Below the pieces are notes generated by a model, which saw only the letters and a list, made by a program, of their open reading frames with translations, was not told the DNA's origin and made no database searches. Made by a program: the position numbers and the translations under genes. 64,000 bases of DNA, from positions 1 to 64,000 of the forward strand of contig NZ_BATQ01000147.1 of assembly GCF_000739635.1 (NCBI RefSeq), given 5' to 3'. This DNA is from Verrucomicrobium sp. BvORR034. Lineage in GTDB: Bacteria; Verrucomicrobiota; Verrucomicrobiia; Verrucomicrobiales; Verrucomicrobiaceae. Below, piece by piece: positions 33,018 through 41,901 of this stretch. Numbering within the stretch: position 1 is the first letter of the stretch; every line of letters starts with the position of its first letter.

Positions 33018-35153
33018 ATGAGTTCCGCCGCCAGCGTCATCAGCCTCGATACCCCGCTTGATCAGGTGGAGGGACTGCGTCCCGCAGCCGTGCGCATGCT
33101 GGCCAAGGAGGGACTCGCCACGGTGGGCGGTCTGGTCCTGCACTTCCCGGCCCGCCATGAAGACCGGCGACGCATGGACTTCAAAGGGTTCTGCCCCAGC
33201 GAGACGCCCGTGTGCCACCATGTCCGGGTGCTGAAGACGCGCGTGTTGCGTTTTGGCCAACGCGGCGGCGTGTTTGAAACGGTGGTGGAGGCGGCAGAAG
33301 CCAATCCCATGCACCAGCAGCTCACGTTGCGGTGGTTCGGCATGGTGTACCTGCAAAAGGTCCTGGCCGTGGACATGGAGCTCATGGTGTACGGCAAGAT
33401 CAAGGAAATAAAGGACCGCCTCCTCATGGACCACCCGGAGTACGAGATCGTCCGTGGGGAAGAGGACGACGACGAGGCCGGCATCCACTCCTCCCGCATC
33501 GTCCCCGTGTACCGGCTGCGGGGCGGACTGAAGCAGAAGCCCCTGCGCCGCACCACGTGGCAGGTGATGGAGCAACTCCCCGCCGCCGCCCTGCCGGACA
33601 TCCTGCCCCGGCCCAAGGCGGGTGGCGATTTTGCCGGGATGACCCGTGCCACCGCCCTGCGCACCCTGCACCATCCGGATGGGTTCGATGAACTCACTCA
33701 GGCCCAGCGCTACCTGGCTCTGGAAGAGTTTTATCTCATGCAGCTCCGCGCCGTGCGGAGGAAGCTGCAGTTCAAGCATCACGGCGGCACTCCACAGCGC
33801 GCGGAGGGACGACTGCTGGCGGCGTTCCTGGAAACTCTGCCGTTTCAGATGACGGGAGCCCAAAGCCGCTCGCTTGATGAGATCCTGGCCGACATGGCCC
33901 TGCCTCAGCCTATGAACCGGTTGCTGCATGGTGACGTCGGCAGCGGCAAAACGGTGGTGGCCCTGGCCGCCATGCTCATGGCCGTGGAGGCAGGTCGCCA
34001 AGGGGCCCTCATGGCCCCCACCCAGATCCTCGCAGAGCAACACTACGAGAACGCCCGCCGCTGGCTCGAGCCCCTCGGCATTCGCGTCGCACTGCGTACA
34101 GCGGACAGGGTGCTGGATTTCGATGCGGAATGCCGCACGCTGGAAGCGTGCGCTCCCCAGATCCCTGCAGCCGATCGCGGCCCCGACATCGTCATCGGCA
34201 CTCACGCGCTGCTCTATGAGCGCAGCGCGGGCAACCTCCCCCGCCTGGGGCTGGTGGTCATCGATGAGCAGCACAAGTTTGGGGTGGCCCAGCGGGCCCG
34301 GCTCATCGCGCAGGGCGAGACACCGGATGTGCTGGTGATGACGGCGACACCGATTCCTCGAACCCTCACGCTCACCCTCTATGGGGATCTGGATGTCTCG
34401 ACCATTGACCAGCGGCCCAAAGAACGCGGCAAAATCATCACCGCGGTACGGGAGGTGACCAAGGTGGAGGAGGTCACGAAGTTTGTCCTGGCCCGTCTCG
34501 AAGAAGGACGGCAGTGCTACATTGTCTATCCCTTGATCGACGAGTCAGAAAAGCTCGATGCCGGGGCCGCGACCACCGGGCTGGAAGAGTGGACCAAACG
34601 ACTGGCCCCGCATGCCATCGGGTTGTTGCATGGCCGCATGGACACCGACGCCAAGGAGTCGGTGATGCGGCAGTTTCGAGAAGGCAGCGTCAAGGCCCTG
34701 GTCAGCACCACGGTGATCGAGGTGGGCGTGGATGTCCCCAACGCGACCGTCATGATCATCCACGACTCCGGCCGTTTCGGTCTGGCCCAGTTGCACCAGC
34801 TTCGCGGCCGCATCGGCCGGGGGGCTCACACCTCCTACGCCATCCTCTTCGTTCCCAAGGGTGACAAAGAGGCCATGGCGCGGCTCAAGCTGCTGGAGGA
34901 AACCACGGACGGCTTCAAGATTGCGGAAGAAGACCTCGTCCGGCGTGGCCCTGGTGATGTGCTCGGCAGCGCCCAGAGCGGCCAGTCCCCGCTACGCTTC
35001 GGTGCCCTGCTCGCCGACACGCGGCTGGTCACCACGGCTCGACGCCTGGCCGAACGGACGCTCAAGGCAGATCCGGAACTGCTTCAGCCCGGACACGCCC
35101 ACCTGCGCGCCCTGGTGGGCGAAGAAGTGTTTGGCAAGGGCACCATGCAATAA
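33018..35153 (+). CDS. recG: ATP-dependent DNA helicase RecG
   Basis: A 711-residue superfamily 2 helicase that remodels stalled replication forks and recombination junctions. The N-terminal wedge/OB domain (about 1-250) is followed by Walker A LHGDVGSGKTVVALAAML near residue 305, VVIDEQHKFGV (DEQH box), TATPIPRTLTLT, and the C-terminal helicase motifs VSTTVIEVGVDVPNATVMII and QLHQLRGRIGRG; the TRG-like ending is present. Length is normal for RecG. It is divergent from the HDAC/bioA pair. Confidence 0.94.
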   Translation: MSSAASVISLDTPLDQVEGLRPAAVRMLAKEGLATVGGLVLHFPARHEDRRRMDFKGFCPSETPVCHHVRVLKTRVLRFGQRGGVFETVVEAAEANPMHQQLTLRWFGMVYLQKVLAVDMELMVYGKIKEIKDRLLMDHPEYEIVRGEEDDDEAGIHSSRIVPVYRLRGGLKQKPLRRTTWQVMEQLPAAALPDILPRPKAGGDFAGMTRATALRTLHHPDGFDELTQAQRYLALEEFYLMQLRAVRRKLQFKHHGGTPQRAEGRLLAAFLETLPFQMTGAQSRSLDEILADMALPQPMNRLLHGDVGSGKTVVALAAMLMAVEAGRQGALMAPTQILAEQHYENARRWLEPLGIRVALRTADRVLDFDAECRTLEACAPQIPAADRGPDIVIGTHALLYERSAGNLPRLGLVVIDEQHKFGVAQRARLIAQGETPDVLVMTATPIPRTLTLTLYGDLDVSTIDQRPKERGKIITAVREVTKVEEVTKFVLARLEEGRQCYIVYPLIDESEKLDAGAATTGLEEWTKRLAPHAIGLLHGRMDTDAKESVMRQFREGSVKALVSTTVIEVGVDVPNATVMIIHDSGRFGLAQLHQLRGRIGRGAHTSYAILFVPKGDKEAMARLKLLEETTDGFKIAEEDLVRRGPGDVLGSAQSGQSPLRFGALLADTRLVTTARRLAERTLKADPELLQPGHAHLRALVGEEVFGKGTMQ

Positions 35154-35282
35154 CCTTCCGTTTCATCTTCGTTCCCGAATTCCAGAACTACGAAAAAAAT
35201 CTAACATCCCCGGCCCATCCCCTTCCAAGGGAAGGACGCCCGGGCCATCTCTCCCAACCTGGCTGCCGTACCTCTTTGAGAC

Positions 35283-36446
35283 ATGCTTGAACAATTCCGC
35301 CGCATCCTTCTTGTCATCATCATATTCTTCGCCGCCACCTGGCTCTATCGGCAGTGGCAGGCGCGTCAGGGTGGTGAGAGCCTGTTTGACTACATCCAGA
35401 CCAACAGCACCACTCCGGAGAAGTTCACCAGCCCCTCAGCAGCGAGGTTGACGGCAGCAGATGTCCCAGGTCTGGCCAAGCTCAGTGAAGAGTCAGCCAA
35501 ACTCGCCGGCTCCGTCCTGCCCTCCGTGGTGAGCATCGACACCGCCACCATCAGTCGTGTGGCGGTCAGGGACATCTTTGGCTACTTGCGCGGCTACCGC
35601 AACGACGTATCGCCCGGCCTGGGCTCCGGCGTCATCGTCAGCAAGGAAGGTCACGTCATCACCAACTACCACGTGATCAAAGGCGCCACGCAGATCAAGA
35701 TCACCACCAACGACCGGAAGTCCTACAAGACCGAGATTATCGGCGCTGACAGCCAGCGGGACATCGCGGTGCTCAAGATCGTGGGTGGCGGAAACAACTT
35801 CCCCGCGCTGAACTTTGCCAACTCGGACCATGCGCGCGCTGGACAGATCGTCTTCGCCGTGGGCAATCCCTTTGGCCTCACCGGTACCGTGACCCAGGGC
35901 ATCATCAGCGCCACGCAGCGCCGTTTCAGCGACACGTCCAACTCGCTGCTCCAGACAGACACCGTGATCAACCCCGGCAACTCAGGTGGACCATTGGTCA
36001 ACATCTACGGAGACATCATCGGCATCAACGTGGCCATCTTCACCCGCGGAGCGGTGACCAACCAGGCCTGGCAAGGCGTGGGTCTCGCGGTGCCCTCCAA
36101 TGATGTGAAGGAATCGTTTCAAGCCATCATGAACCGCGGCGCTCCGGTGCTGGGCTTTCTGGGCATCGAGGTAAATCCTGAACCCGTGGCGGTGGATTCC
36201 GCACTGGGCACCACGCTCGGCGCCATGGTGGAAACCGTGAACCAGGAGTCCCCCGCGGCCAAGGCCGGCATTCAGGTGGGAGATGTCATCATGCAGTTCG
36301 GCCCGCGGACTTTCAACTCGGTGGATGAGCTGATGCTGATGATTGCCAAAGCACGCCCCGGGCAGGAGATTCCCATGATTGTGGTCCGTGACGGACACAT
36401 CCTCAACATCAAAGCCGAGATCGCCCCACGACCCGCAACCAACTGA
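35283..36446 (+). CDS. membrane-anchored HtrA/DegS-like serine protease
   Basis: A 387-residue S1C protease. An N-terminal anchor (RILLVIIIFFAATWLYRQW, about 7-25) places the protease in the periplasm. The catalytic triad is His130 in ITNYHVIKG, Asp160 in SQRDIAVL and Ser234 in NPGNSGGPLVN. A single PDZ domain follows (about 290-380: ESPAAKAGIQVGDVIMQFG). One PDZ and an N-terminal anchor resemble DegS, but degP/degQ-type functions in envelope quality control are equally possible. It lies 129 bases after recG. Confidence 0.9.
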   Translation: MLEQFRRILLVIIIFFAATWLYRQWQARQGGESLFDYIQTNSTTPEKFTSPSAARLTAADVPGLAKLSEESAKLAGSVLPSVVSIDTATISRVAVRDIFGYLRGYRNDVSPGLGSGVIVSKEGHVITNYHVIKGATQIKITTNDRKSYKTEIIGADSQRDIAVLKIVGGGNNFPALNFANSDHARAGQIVFAVGNPFGLTGTVTQGIISATQRRFSDTSNSLLQTDTVINPGNSGGPLVNIYGDIIGINVAIFTRGAVTNQAWQGVGLAVPSNDVKESFQAIMNRGAPVLGFLGIEVNPEPVAVDSALGTTLGAMVETVNQESPAAKAGIQVGDVIMQFGPRTFNSVDELMLMIAKARPGQEIPMIVVRDGHILNIKAEIAPRPATN

Positions 36447-36487
36447 GGAACAGTCCAGGCTCGACAAACGCGCCTCCGGCTGTTGCA

Positions 36488-37960
36488 ATGGGTGAAAGGT
36501 TGGAACATTACATGCTTATGTCCAACGCCCGTTGCTCCATCCGTTCTCGCGCCCGCGGTGGCGCGTTCGGGCCGCTCTTGATTATCATCGTGGCACTGGC
36601 CATGAGTGCTGCGGTGTTTTTTCTATTCACCAAAAAGTGGATCGAAAAAGAGAAACCCGCCTCTGATCCACAGACCAGCACGCAACCGGCGACAGAAGCG
36701 CCTCCATCGGCCGCCCCAAAGAGCTCCCCTGCTCCCGGTGCGGAAACCGCTGCCTCCAAGAAAGCTGCGGCACCCAAAACTCTGGGCTTTGCCCGGCCCC
36801 AAGATCTCGCCCAACAGCTCACTCGAAATCTGGCAGAAGGCGATCTGAAGTCGGCCGCCGGCCTCGTGGCTGCTGGTGATCCCTCACAGGCCGCAGCAAG
36901 CCTGGGCGTAATGGAGAAGATCAAGGAGCTCGGCTACAAGGGCGGGGCCGTGAGCCTGGTGCAAACCTTGGGCCAGACCGAAGGCGTGGTCCGCCTTTCC
37001 ATTCCGCTCTCCAGCACCCAGGGCGGTGCCCCCGATCTCAATTTGCAGATCGACGTCGTCAAAGACCCGAACATGGGCTGGCGCGTGCACAAGCTGCGTT
37101 TGCCCAAGGATCTGGAGATCGCCGTTGCCGCCGTGATCCCTCCTGGCGCCCCCATGATCAACCCCGCTGGCGGGCCTCCCCTTCCAGCAGGCACTGGCCA
37201 GTCACTCTTCGTGGTGGACTCCGAGCCAGACGCCATCACTCATGCCAGCAATTTTGTCCGCGCCCTGCTCAAGCTCGACTACGACACAGCACGGGCGTAT
37301 GTGGATGAGGGCAAGATCCCACCGGTGAAACTGGCCGGTCTTTGCATCGTCTTCGAAGACGGCAAGTACTCCCTGCAGGATCACAAGCCATTGGTCGCCA
37401 CCGTTTCCACCGAGACCTCTAGCTGGATCATCGCCAAGGTGCGTTCCGACATCTACAAGGAAGAAACCGAGTTCGGCCTGGAGATGGAGAAACTCGCTGG
37501 CGGTTGGCGTATCATCGGGCTGAACCTCTCCCGCCTGCTGGCAGACAATGCCCGGTCCTCTGCGATGGTCGGCATTCCCTACACCCCGCTGGTGCAGAAC
37601 CCGAAAGGAGGCGAGAGCATCGCCCTCTACTTCGAGTACGATCAGACGATATTGCATCCACGTGCCCAGGCGCAGCTCAATATTGTGGCCTCCATCCTGA
37701 AGGCCAGCCCCAGTAAGAAACTCAAGATCGGCGGCCACACGGATGCCAAGGGCAGCGACCTGTACAACGTTGCTCTTTCCCAGCGACGCGCCGCGACCGT
37801 AAAACAGTACTTCCTGGATCAGGGCGTGCCGCCGCCGCAGGTGGAGACAGTCGGCTTTGGTAAGGCGCTGCCCCTCAGCCCCAACGCCAATCCCGATGGC
37901 TCCGACAATCCTGAAGGACGCTCCCGCAACCGGCGTGCGGAGATCCTGCTCGACTTCTGA
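36488..37960 (+). CDS. membrane-anchored OmpA-family protein
   Basis: A 490-residue protein with one membrane segment (FGPLLIIIVALAMSAAVFFLF, about 28-48), a Pro/Ala/Ser-rich linker, two similar periplasmic segments of about 100 residues (each with ... LAEGDLKSAAGLV and LKLDYDTARAYVDEG themes), and a C-terminal OmpA domain: IALYFEYDQTILHPRAQAQL, IGGHTDAKGSDLYNVALSQRR, QVETVGFGKALPLSPN. The domain binds diaminopimelate in peptidoglycan. ATGs at 36512 and 36518 are alternative starts. It follows the protease gene by 41 bases. Confidence 0.85.
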   Translation: MGERLEHYMLMSNARCSIRSRARGGAFGPLLIIIVALAMSAAVFFLFTKKWIEKEKPASDPQTSTQPATEAPPSAAPKSSPAPGAETAASKKAAAPKTLGFARPQDLAQQLTRNLAEGDLKSAAGLVAAGDPSQAAASLGVMEKIKELGYKGGAVSLVQTLGQTEGVVRLSIPLSSTQGGAPDLNLQIDVVKDPNMGWRVHKLRLPKDLEIAVAAVIPPGAPMINPAGGPPLPAGTGQSLFVVDSEPDAITHASNFVRALLKLDYDTARAYVDEGKIPPVKLAGLCIVFEDGKYSLQDHKPLVATVSTETSSWIIAKVRSDIYKEETEFGLEMEKLAGGWRIIGLNLSRLLADNARSSAMVGIPYTPLVQNPKGGESIALYFEYDQTILHPRAQAQLNIVASILKASPSKKLKIGGHTDAKGSDLYNVALSQRRAATVKQYFLDQGVPPPQVETVGFGKALPLSPNANPDGSDNPEGRSRNRRAEILLDF

Positions 37961-37970
37961 TGCTGTAGCG

Positions 37971-38582
37971 TCAGGCCTCTCTCCGCTGCGCCCATTTTTT
38001 CCCGCCAGCCAGCGCGCTCATGGTTTCCTCCAGGCGCTTGTCCAGGGTCTCCGGGCGTTTGGCGGTGCTGATCCACACCATGTACTCCCTCTGGTAGGTG
38101 GGTTTGAGACTCTCAAAAAAGGCCGCGGCTTTCTTGTTCTTCTTGAGCGCCGCTTCCAGTGGTGGCGGCATGGGCCAGGGCTCACGCTTCACCTTCGGCG
38201 GAGGCGGAGCCACGGGGCTCAGATCCACGGCCACCGCCGCATGCAGCATGGCCTTGAAGGCGGGCTTGGGCACCTCAGACAGATCCTTCAGCTTGATGCC
38301 GCGAATGGAGAGGCTCTCCAGCCCGTGATTAAACAGTCTGGCGGGATCTGCCACTTCTCCGCCGCGATAAAAAGCAATCTCCACGTGATCATTGAACGCT
38401 CCCAGCGCGCAGACTCTCTTGCGTCCGGAAAAGCAAAGCATGTTGGAGTTGATGCTCTCCTTCAAATCCGGTTCCCAGCGGAAAATCAGATCGCGCAGCT
38501 CCTCACAGATCTCGCGCGTGAATCCCGGACAGGTGGCGATCCATTCATCGGGATCCTGGGTACGTGAGGCGCGGCAGTCCAT
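37971..38582 (-). CDS. DUF1801 / YdeI-OmdA family protein
   Basis: A 203-residue protein. The N-terminal half (GFTREICEELRDLIFRWEPD, MLCFSGRKRVCALGAFNDHV) fits the DUF1801 (YdhG/YjbR-like) fold. The C-terminal half (PPLEAALKKNKKAAAFFESL, TYQREYMVWISTAKRPETLDK) is the OmdA/YdeI bacteriocin-protection domain, a combination common in bacteria. Biochemical role is not established. It is convergent with the OmpA-like gene, 10 bases apart. Confidence 0.8.
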   Translation of the reverse strand: MDCRASRTQDPDEWIATCPGFTREICEELRDLIFRWEPDLKESINSNMLCFSGRKRVCALGAFNDHVEIAFYRGGEVADPARLFNHGLESLSIRGIKLKDLSEVPKPAFKAMLHAAVAVDLSPVAPPPPKVKREPWPMPPPLEAALKKNKKAAAFFESLKPTYQREYMVWISTAKRPETLDKRLEETMSALAGGKKWAQRREA

Positions 38583-38715
38583 GACAAATTTGCGGGTGTG
38601 AGGAGTGAACCAAACATGAGCTCAGCTCGTCTCACTGACAAGGTCCGAGTGGACGCGACGCTCATCGCCATGTCGTTTGGCAGGCACGAATTTTTCCCAG
38701 TATCTTCCCATCTCC

Positions 38716-39687
38716 ATGGTCCGGATCGCCCCTTCCGCCACCGCCACTGCGGCCAGCTCCGTGCTGCTGGCCTGTCTTCTTGCCTCCTGCGGGGAGAAAG
38801 AGCCCCCTCCTCCTGTGAAGAGGCCGCCCGCTCCCGTCGAGATGACTCCTCCTGCCCCGCCCGCACCGTCGCCCCCTCCCGTGCCCCCGACGTCCGTGCC
38901 AGTGCCCGCGCCCGCTCCTCCCACCCCGGCACCCGCTATGCCCTCACCAACGCCCACCCCACCTGCCCCGCAGCCTCCACCGCCACCTGCGCCCAGCGTG
39001 CCGGACTCCGTGCCTCCGGAGGAGCGATTGGAGGAAGTACGCAAGCTGCGCACCCCCGGCCTGACGGAGGAGTTGCGCCAGCAGGGGTTGGCCTTGGGCG
39101 ATCCGATTTTCATCCGGGTGTTCAAGGAGACGTTGGAACTCGAACTCTGGATCAAGCCGAAGGCTGCCTCTGCCTACCGCAAGTGGAAGACCTGGCCCAT
39201 CGCGGCCATGTCCGGCGAGCTGGGTCCCAAGACCAAGGAAGGCGATCGTCAGGCACCGGAGGGTTTCTACCAGGTGACGACCAAGTCTCTGAATCCTCGC
39301 AGCAACTACCACCTCTCCTTCAATATCGGATACCCCAATACCTTTGACCACGCCCACCAGCGCACAGGCAGCTTCATCATGGTGCATGGCAAGGCGGTGT
39401 CGATCGGCTGCTTCGCCATGACCGACCCCGTGATTGAGGAGATCTACCTCATGGCTGAGGCCGCTTTGAAGAGGGGGCAACCTTCCTTTGGCGTGCACGT
39501 GTTTCCCTTCCGCATGACCTCCGAGCGGCTCCTGCAAGCGGGCGAGGAGCATCCGTCACTGATGAACTTCTGGCTCGATCTCCGCCAGGGCTATACAGCC
39601 TTTGAATCCACCCAACAGCCGCCGATCATCAAGGTGGAGGAAAAACGCTACCGGATCACCCCAGTGGGTGCCACTCAACCGTCTTGA
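38716..39687 (+). CDS. L,D-transpeptidase-family lipoprotein (YafK-like) with a Pro-rich linker
   Basis: A 323-residue envelope enzyme. Lipobox LLASC puts the lipidated Cys at 25. Residues about 30-100 are an extreme Pro/Ala/Val/Ser linker, and the catalytic domain (about 110-285) carries the YkuD-type active site with His224 in MVHGKAV and Cys232 in SIGCFAM. YafK-type domains transfer or hydrolyse peptidoglycan or lipoprotein cross-links. The long linker would let a membrane-anchored enzyme reach the wall. The ATG at 38716 gives the lipoprotein signal. Confidence 0.85.
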   Translation: MVRIAPSATATAASSVLLACLLASCGEKEPPPPVKRPPAPVEMTPPAPPAPSPPPVPPTSVPVPAPAPPTPAPAMPSPTPTPPAPQPPPPPAPSVPDSVPPEERLEEVRKLRTPGLTEELRQQGLALGDPIFIRVFKETLELELWIKPKAASAYRKWKTWPIAAMSGELGPKTKEGDRQAPEGFYQVTTKSLNPRSNYHLSFNIGYPNTFDHAHQRTGSFIMVHGKAVSIGCFAMTDPVIEEIYLMAEAALKRGQPSFGVHVFPFRMTSERLLQAGEEHPSLMNFWLDLRQGYTAFESTQQPPIIKVEEKRYRITPVGATQPS

Positions 39688-39718
39688 CCAAAATTCCCGA
39701 ATTTGATTGAATGAGTGT

Positions 39719-40540
39719 ATGAAAACCACCCTCCTGGTTCTCCTATCCGGAGTGCTCGTCGCCACTGCTCCCGCAGGCGACCTGGCGGACTTCACCGGCC
39801 AGCCTTTCAAACTGACCACCAATTTCGGTGACTCCTACTACGGCTGCCGGGTGGTGAAAGTCACGCCTGAGACCGTGACTATCATGCACGAACAGGGGGT
39901 GACCAAAATCGGCCTCGACCTCCTGTCGCCCGATCTGCAGAAGAAGTTCAACTACGACCCGCTGAAAGCCCGTGAGTTCGCCCGGGCAGAACAGGAGAAA
40001 AAGGACCAGGAAGTGGCACGGGTGCGCAGCCTCAAAGAAAAGCGTGACCGGGAAGAGCGCACCATGATGGCCGGACTGATGGCGGAGGAGAAGAAACAGC
40101 TTCAGGATCAGGCAGATCGCGAGCGGGCCCGCCACGACGACGCCCGCACAGCCCCCCAGCCAACGCAACCGCTGGCCGCCATGCCGGGAGATCCCACTCC
40201 CATGCTGGGCTCGCCAGCTCCCGTCGTGTCGGTGATGCAGGTTGAGTCCGCAGTTCCCACTGTCGCTCCCATCACTGAGGTGTACTCGCCTGAATCCAAC
40301 CGGAACCGGCGCTATCTCAGCCGGGACAACGGCTACTACTATCCTTGGTACCCAGGCTATGGCTATGGAGCCGGTTATGGCTACGGCTCAGACTACGGGT
40401 ACACTTATCCCTACTACGGCAGCGGGTACTACTACTCCCGCCCGCAGGCACCTTGCCCGCCCTTCATTCAGCAGCCCCGCCGCCCCATCATATCTGGCAC
40501 CTTCAAGGTCGGGAATGGCGTGATCAAGATCAACCGGTAG
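39719..40540 (+). CDS. secreted protein with a Tyr/Gly-rich C-terminal region
   Basis: A 273-residue exported protein with signal peptide MKTTLLVLLSGVLVATAPA. The first domain (DSYYGCRVVKVTPETVTIMH followed by EQGVTKIGLDLLSPDLQKKF) matches a short beta-rich motif I associate with many uncharacterised Verrucomicrobiota proteins. A charged helix follows, then a striking segment of Tyr/Gly/Pro repeats (about residues 212-245: GYGYGAGYGYGSDYGY and similar). The tail returns to basic and hydrophobic residues. It starts 31 bases after the L,D-transpeptidase gene; a structural wall or surface role is a guess. Confidence 0.65.
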   Translation: MKTTLLVLLSGVLVATAPAGDLADFTGQPFKLTTNFGDSYYGCRVVKVTPETVTIMHEQGVTKIGLDLLSPDLQKKFNYDPLKAREFARAEQEKKDQEVARVRSLKEKRDREERTMMAGLMAEEKKQLQDQADRERARHDDARTAPQPTQPLAAMPGDPTPMLGSPAPVVSVMQVESAVPTVAPITEVYSPESNRNRRYLSRDNGYYYPWYPGYGYGAGYGYGSDYGYTYPYYGSGYYYSRPQAPCPPFIQQPRRPIISGTFKVGNGVIKINR

Positions 40541-41777
40541 GCATCCATCGCCTGCTCACCCACCAGAACACCAAGGCCAGGAGGCTGACGCCACTTCCCA
40601 GAAGGCACACGCCGCTCCAGCCAGCATGGGCATACATGGCGGTGGCCGACACCGCCCCCAAGCCGCTGCCGACGGCATAGAAGGCCATGTAGCACCCGAC
40701 CAGCCGACTGTGGGCCTCTGTGCCACGCTGAAAGATCATGCTCTGGTTGGCAACGTGCAGCGCCTGCCCACCCAGATCCAGCACCAGGATCCCTGTGACC
40801 AGAGCCCACAAGCTGTGCAGGGAGAACGCCAGTGGGAGCCAAGCCAGTAGCAACAGAGCCAACGCCATCCCGCTCACCCACTGTCCCCTGCCCCGGCCTG
40901 TCCAATAGCCAGCGCGCGATGCGCCCAATGCTCCGACGGCGCCCACCAGCCCAAAGGCACCCATCACGGTATGGCTGAAGCCAAAGGGCGGGGCCGCCAG
41001 TGGCAGCACCATCGCGCTCCAGAAGATGTTTAAGCCTGCGAACATCAAGAGCGCGAGAGTTCCCCGAATCTGGAGCACGCGATCTCCCGCCAGTATCGTC
41101 ACCATGGAGCCCAACAATCGGGGGTAGGAAAGCGGCTGAGCACCCACCTCCTGCTTGGGGAGCACCTTCCACAAGACCGCCAGCAACGCCAGGGACAGGC
41201 CTGCAGAACCAAGGTAAACAAAGCGCCATCCCGCAAGATCTGCCACCAACCCCGATACGACACGGGCCAGCAACAGCCCCATGACCACCCCGCCTTGAAC
41301 GGCGCCCACCACCCGGCCCCGCTCCGCAATGGGAGCCGCGGTGGCGGCATACGCGATGAGGCCCTGCGTCATGGCTGTGCCCAGCAGTCCTACCATGACC
41401 ATGCTGAAGAGCAGCATGGGCCGGGACGAAGCCGCCCCCGCCAGGATCAGTGCCCCTCCCAGGGCCATCAACTGGAGAAGCATCAGCCGGCGGCGCTCCA
41501 CCAGATCCCCCAGCGGTACGAGGAACAACAGTGCCAGCGCAGAACCCACTTGAGTGACGGTCACCACCACCCCGGCGGCCGCATGGGTCAGGCCAAACTC
41601 CGTTGCCAGGGTCTCCAGGAGGGGCTGGGCGTAGTAGACGTTGGCGACGCAGCTCCCGCAGGCGGTGGCGATGAGCAGCACCAGGCCACGCGGCAGGACT
41701 GCCGTGGCCGGCCCCTCGTCCTCCGGCTCATGGGGAGAGGCTGAAGTTGCCGGAAGAGGACAGATGGAGTGATTCAT
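40530..41777 (-). CDS. MFS transporter (drug-efflux type)
   Basis: A 415-residue polytopic protein with 12 predicted hydrophobic segments. VPLGDLVERRRLM is the conserved loop 2-3 motif of the major facilitator superfamily, and the YYAQPLLETLA start is typical of the arabinose-efflux-permease/YgaY-like group. It probably exports a small toxic compound. The ATG at 41777 is used; a TTG at 41798 is upstream. It is divergent from the HxlR-type regulator, whose operators lie between the two genes. Its 3' end overlaps the preceding plus-strand gene by 11 bases. Confidence 0.88.
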   Translation of the reverse strand: MNHSICPLPATSASPHEPEDEGPATAVLPRGLVLLIATACGSCVANVYYAQPLLETLATEFGLTHAAAGVVVTVTQVGSALALLFLVPLGDLVERRRLMLLQLMALGGALILAGAASSRPMLLFSMVMVGLLGTAMTQGLIAYAATAAPIAERGRVVGAVQGGVVMGLLLARVVSGLVADLAGWRFVYLGSAGLSLALLAVLWKVLPKQEVGAQPLSYPRLLGSMVTILAGDRVLQIRGTLALLMFAGLNIFWSAMVLPLAAPPFGFSHTVMGAFGLVGAVGALGASRAGYWTGRGRGQWVSGMALALLLLAWLPLAFSLHSLWALVTGILVLDLGGQALHVANQSMIFQRGTEAHSRLVGCYMAFYAVGSGLGAVSATAMYAHAGWSGVCLLGSGVSLLALVFWWVSRRWMPTG

Positions 41778-41788
41778 GGAGGCGACAT

Positions 41789-41809
41789 CCAGTTTCAAAA
41801 TGAAACTGG
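41789..41809. promoter_or_regulatory. probable HxlR operator, site 1
   Basis: A perfect palindrome CCAGTTTCA-AAA-TGAAACTGG with 9-bp arms and a 3-base spacer, lying directly upstream of the MFS gene start and within the divergent intergenic region. A near copy (3 mismatches in 21) is at 41826-41846. Palindromic sites of this size in the divergent region are expected for HxlR-type repressors. Confidence 0.8.
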
Positions 41810-41838
41810 TTTACACAACACGAAACGAGTTTTAAAAT
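41810..41838 (+). promoter_or_regulatory. probable promoter of the HxlR-type regulator gene
   Basis: TTTACA (41810-41815), a 17-base spacer and TAAAAT (41833-41838) form a near-consensus sigma-70-type promoter reading towards the regulator gene. The -10 lies inside operator site 2 and the -35 abuts site 1, so binding would block this promoter (autoregulation). Confidence 0.65.
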
Positions 41839-41846
41839 GCAACTGG
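41826..41846. promoter_or_regulatory. probable HxlR operator, site 2
   Basis: CGAGTTTT-AAA-ATGCAACTGG matches site 1 at 18 of 21 positions. Its centre is 37 bases from that of site 1, about three and a half helical turns. It covers the TAAAAT -10 element of the regulator's own promoter. Confidence 0.65.
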
Positions 41847-41901
41847 ATGCAACTCCGGACAGGACGTTCTTTTTTTCTGCGTCCGCCTCTCTTGATCAGC
41901 C

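Noticed and set aside
32946-34274. Long minus-strand open frame (442 codons) opposite recG
   Set aside because: recG on the plus strand has all family motifs; the antisense translation is His/Gln/Leu-rich without recognisable domains.
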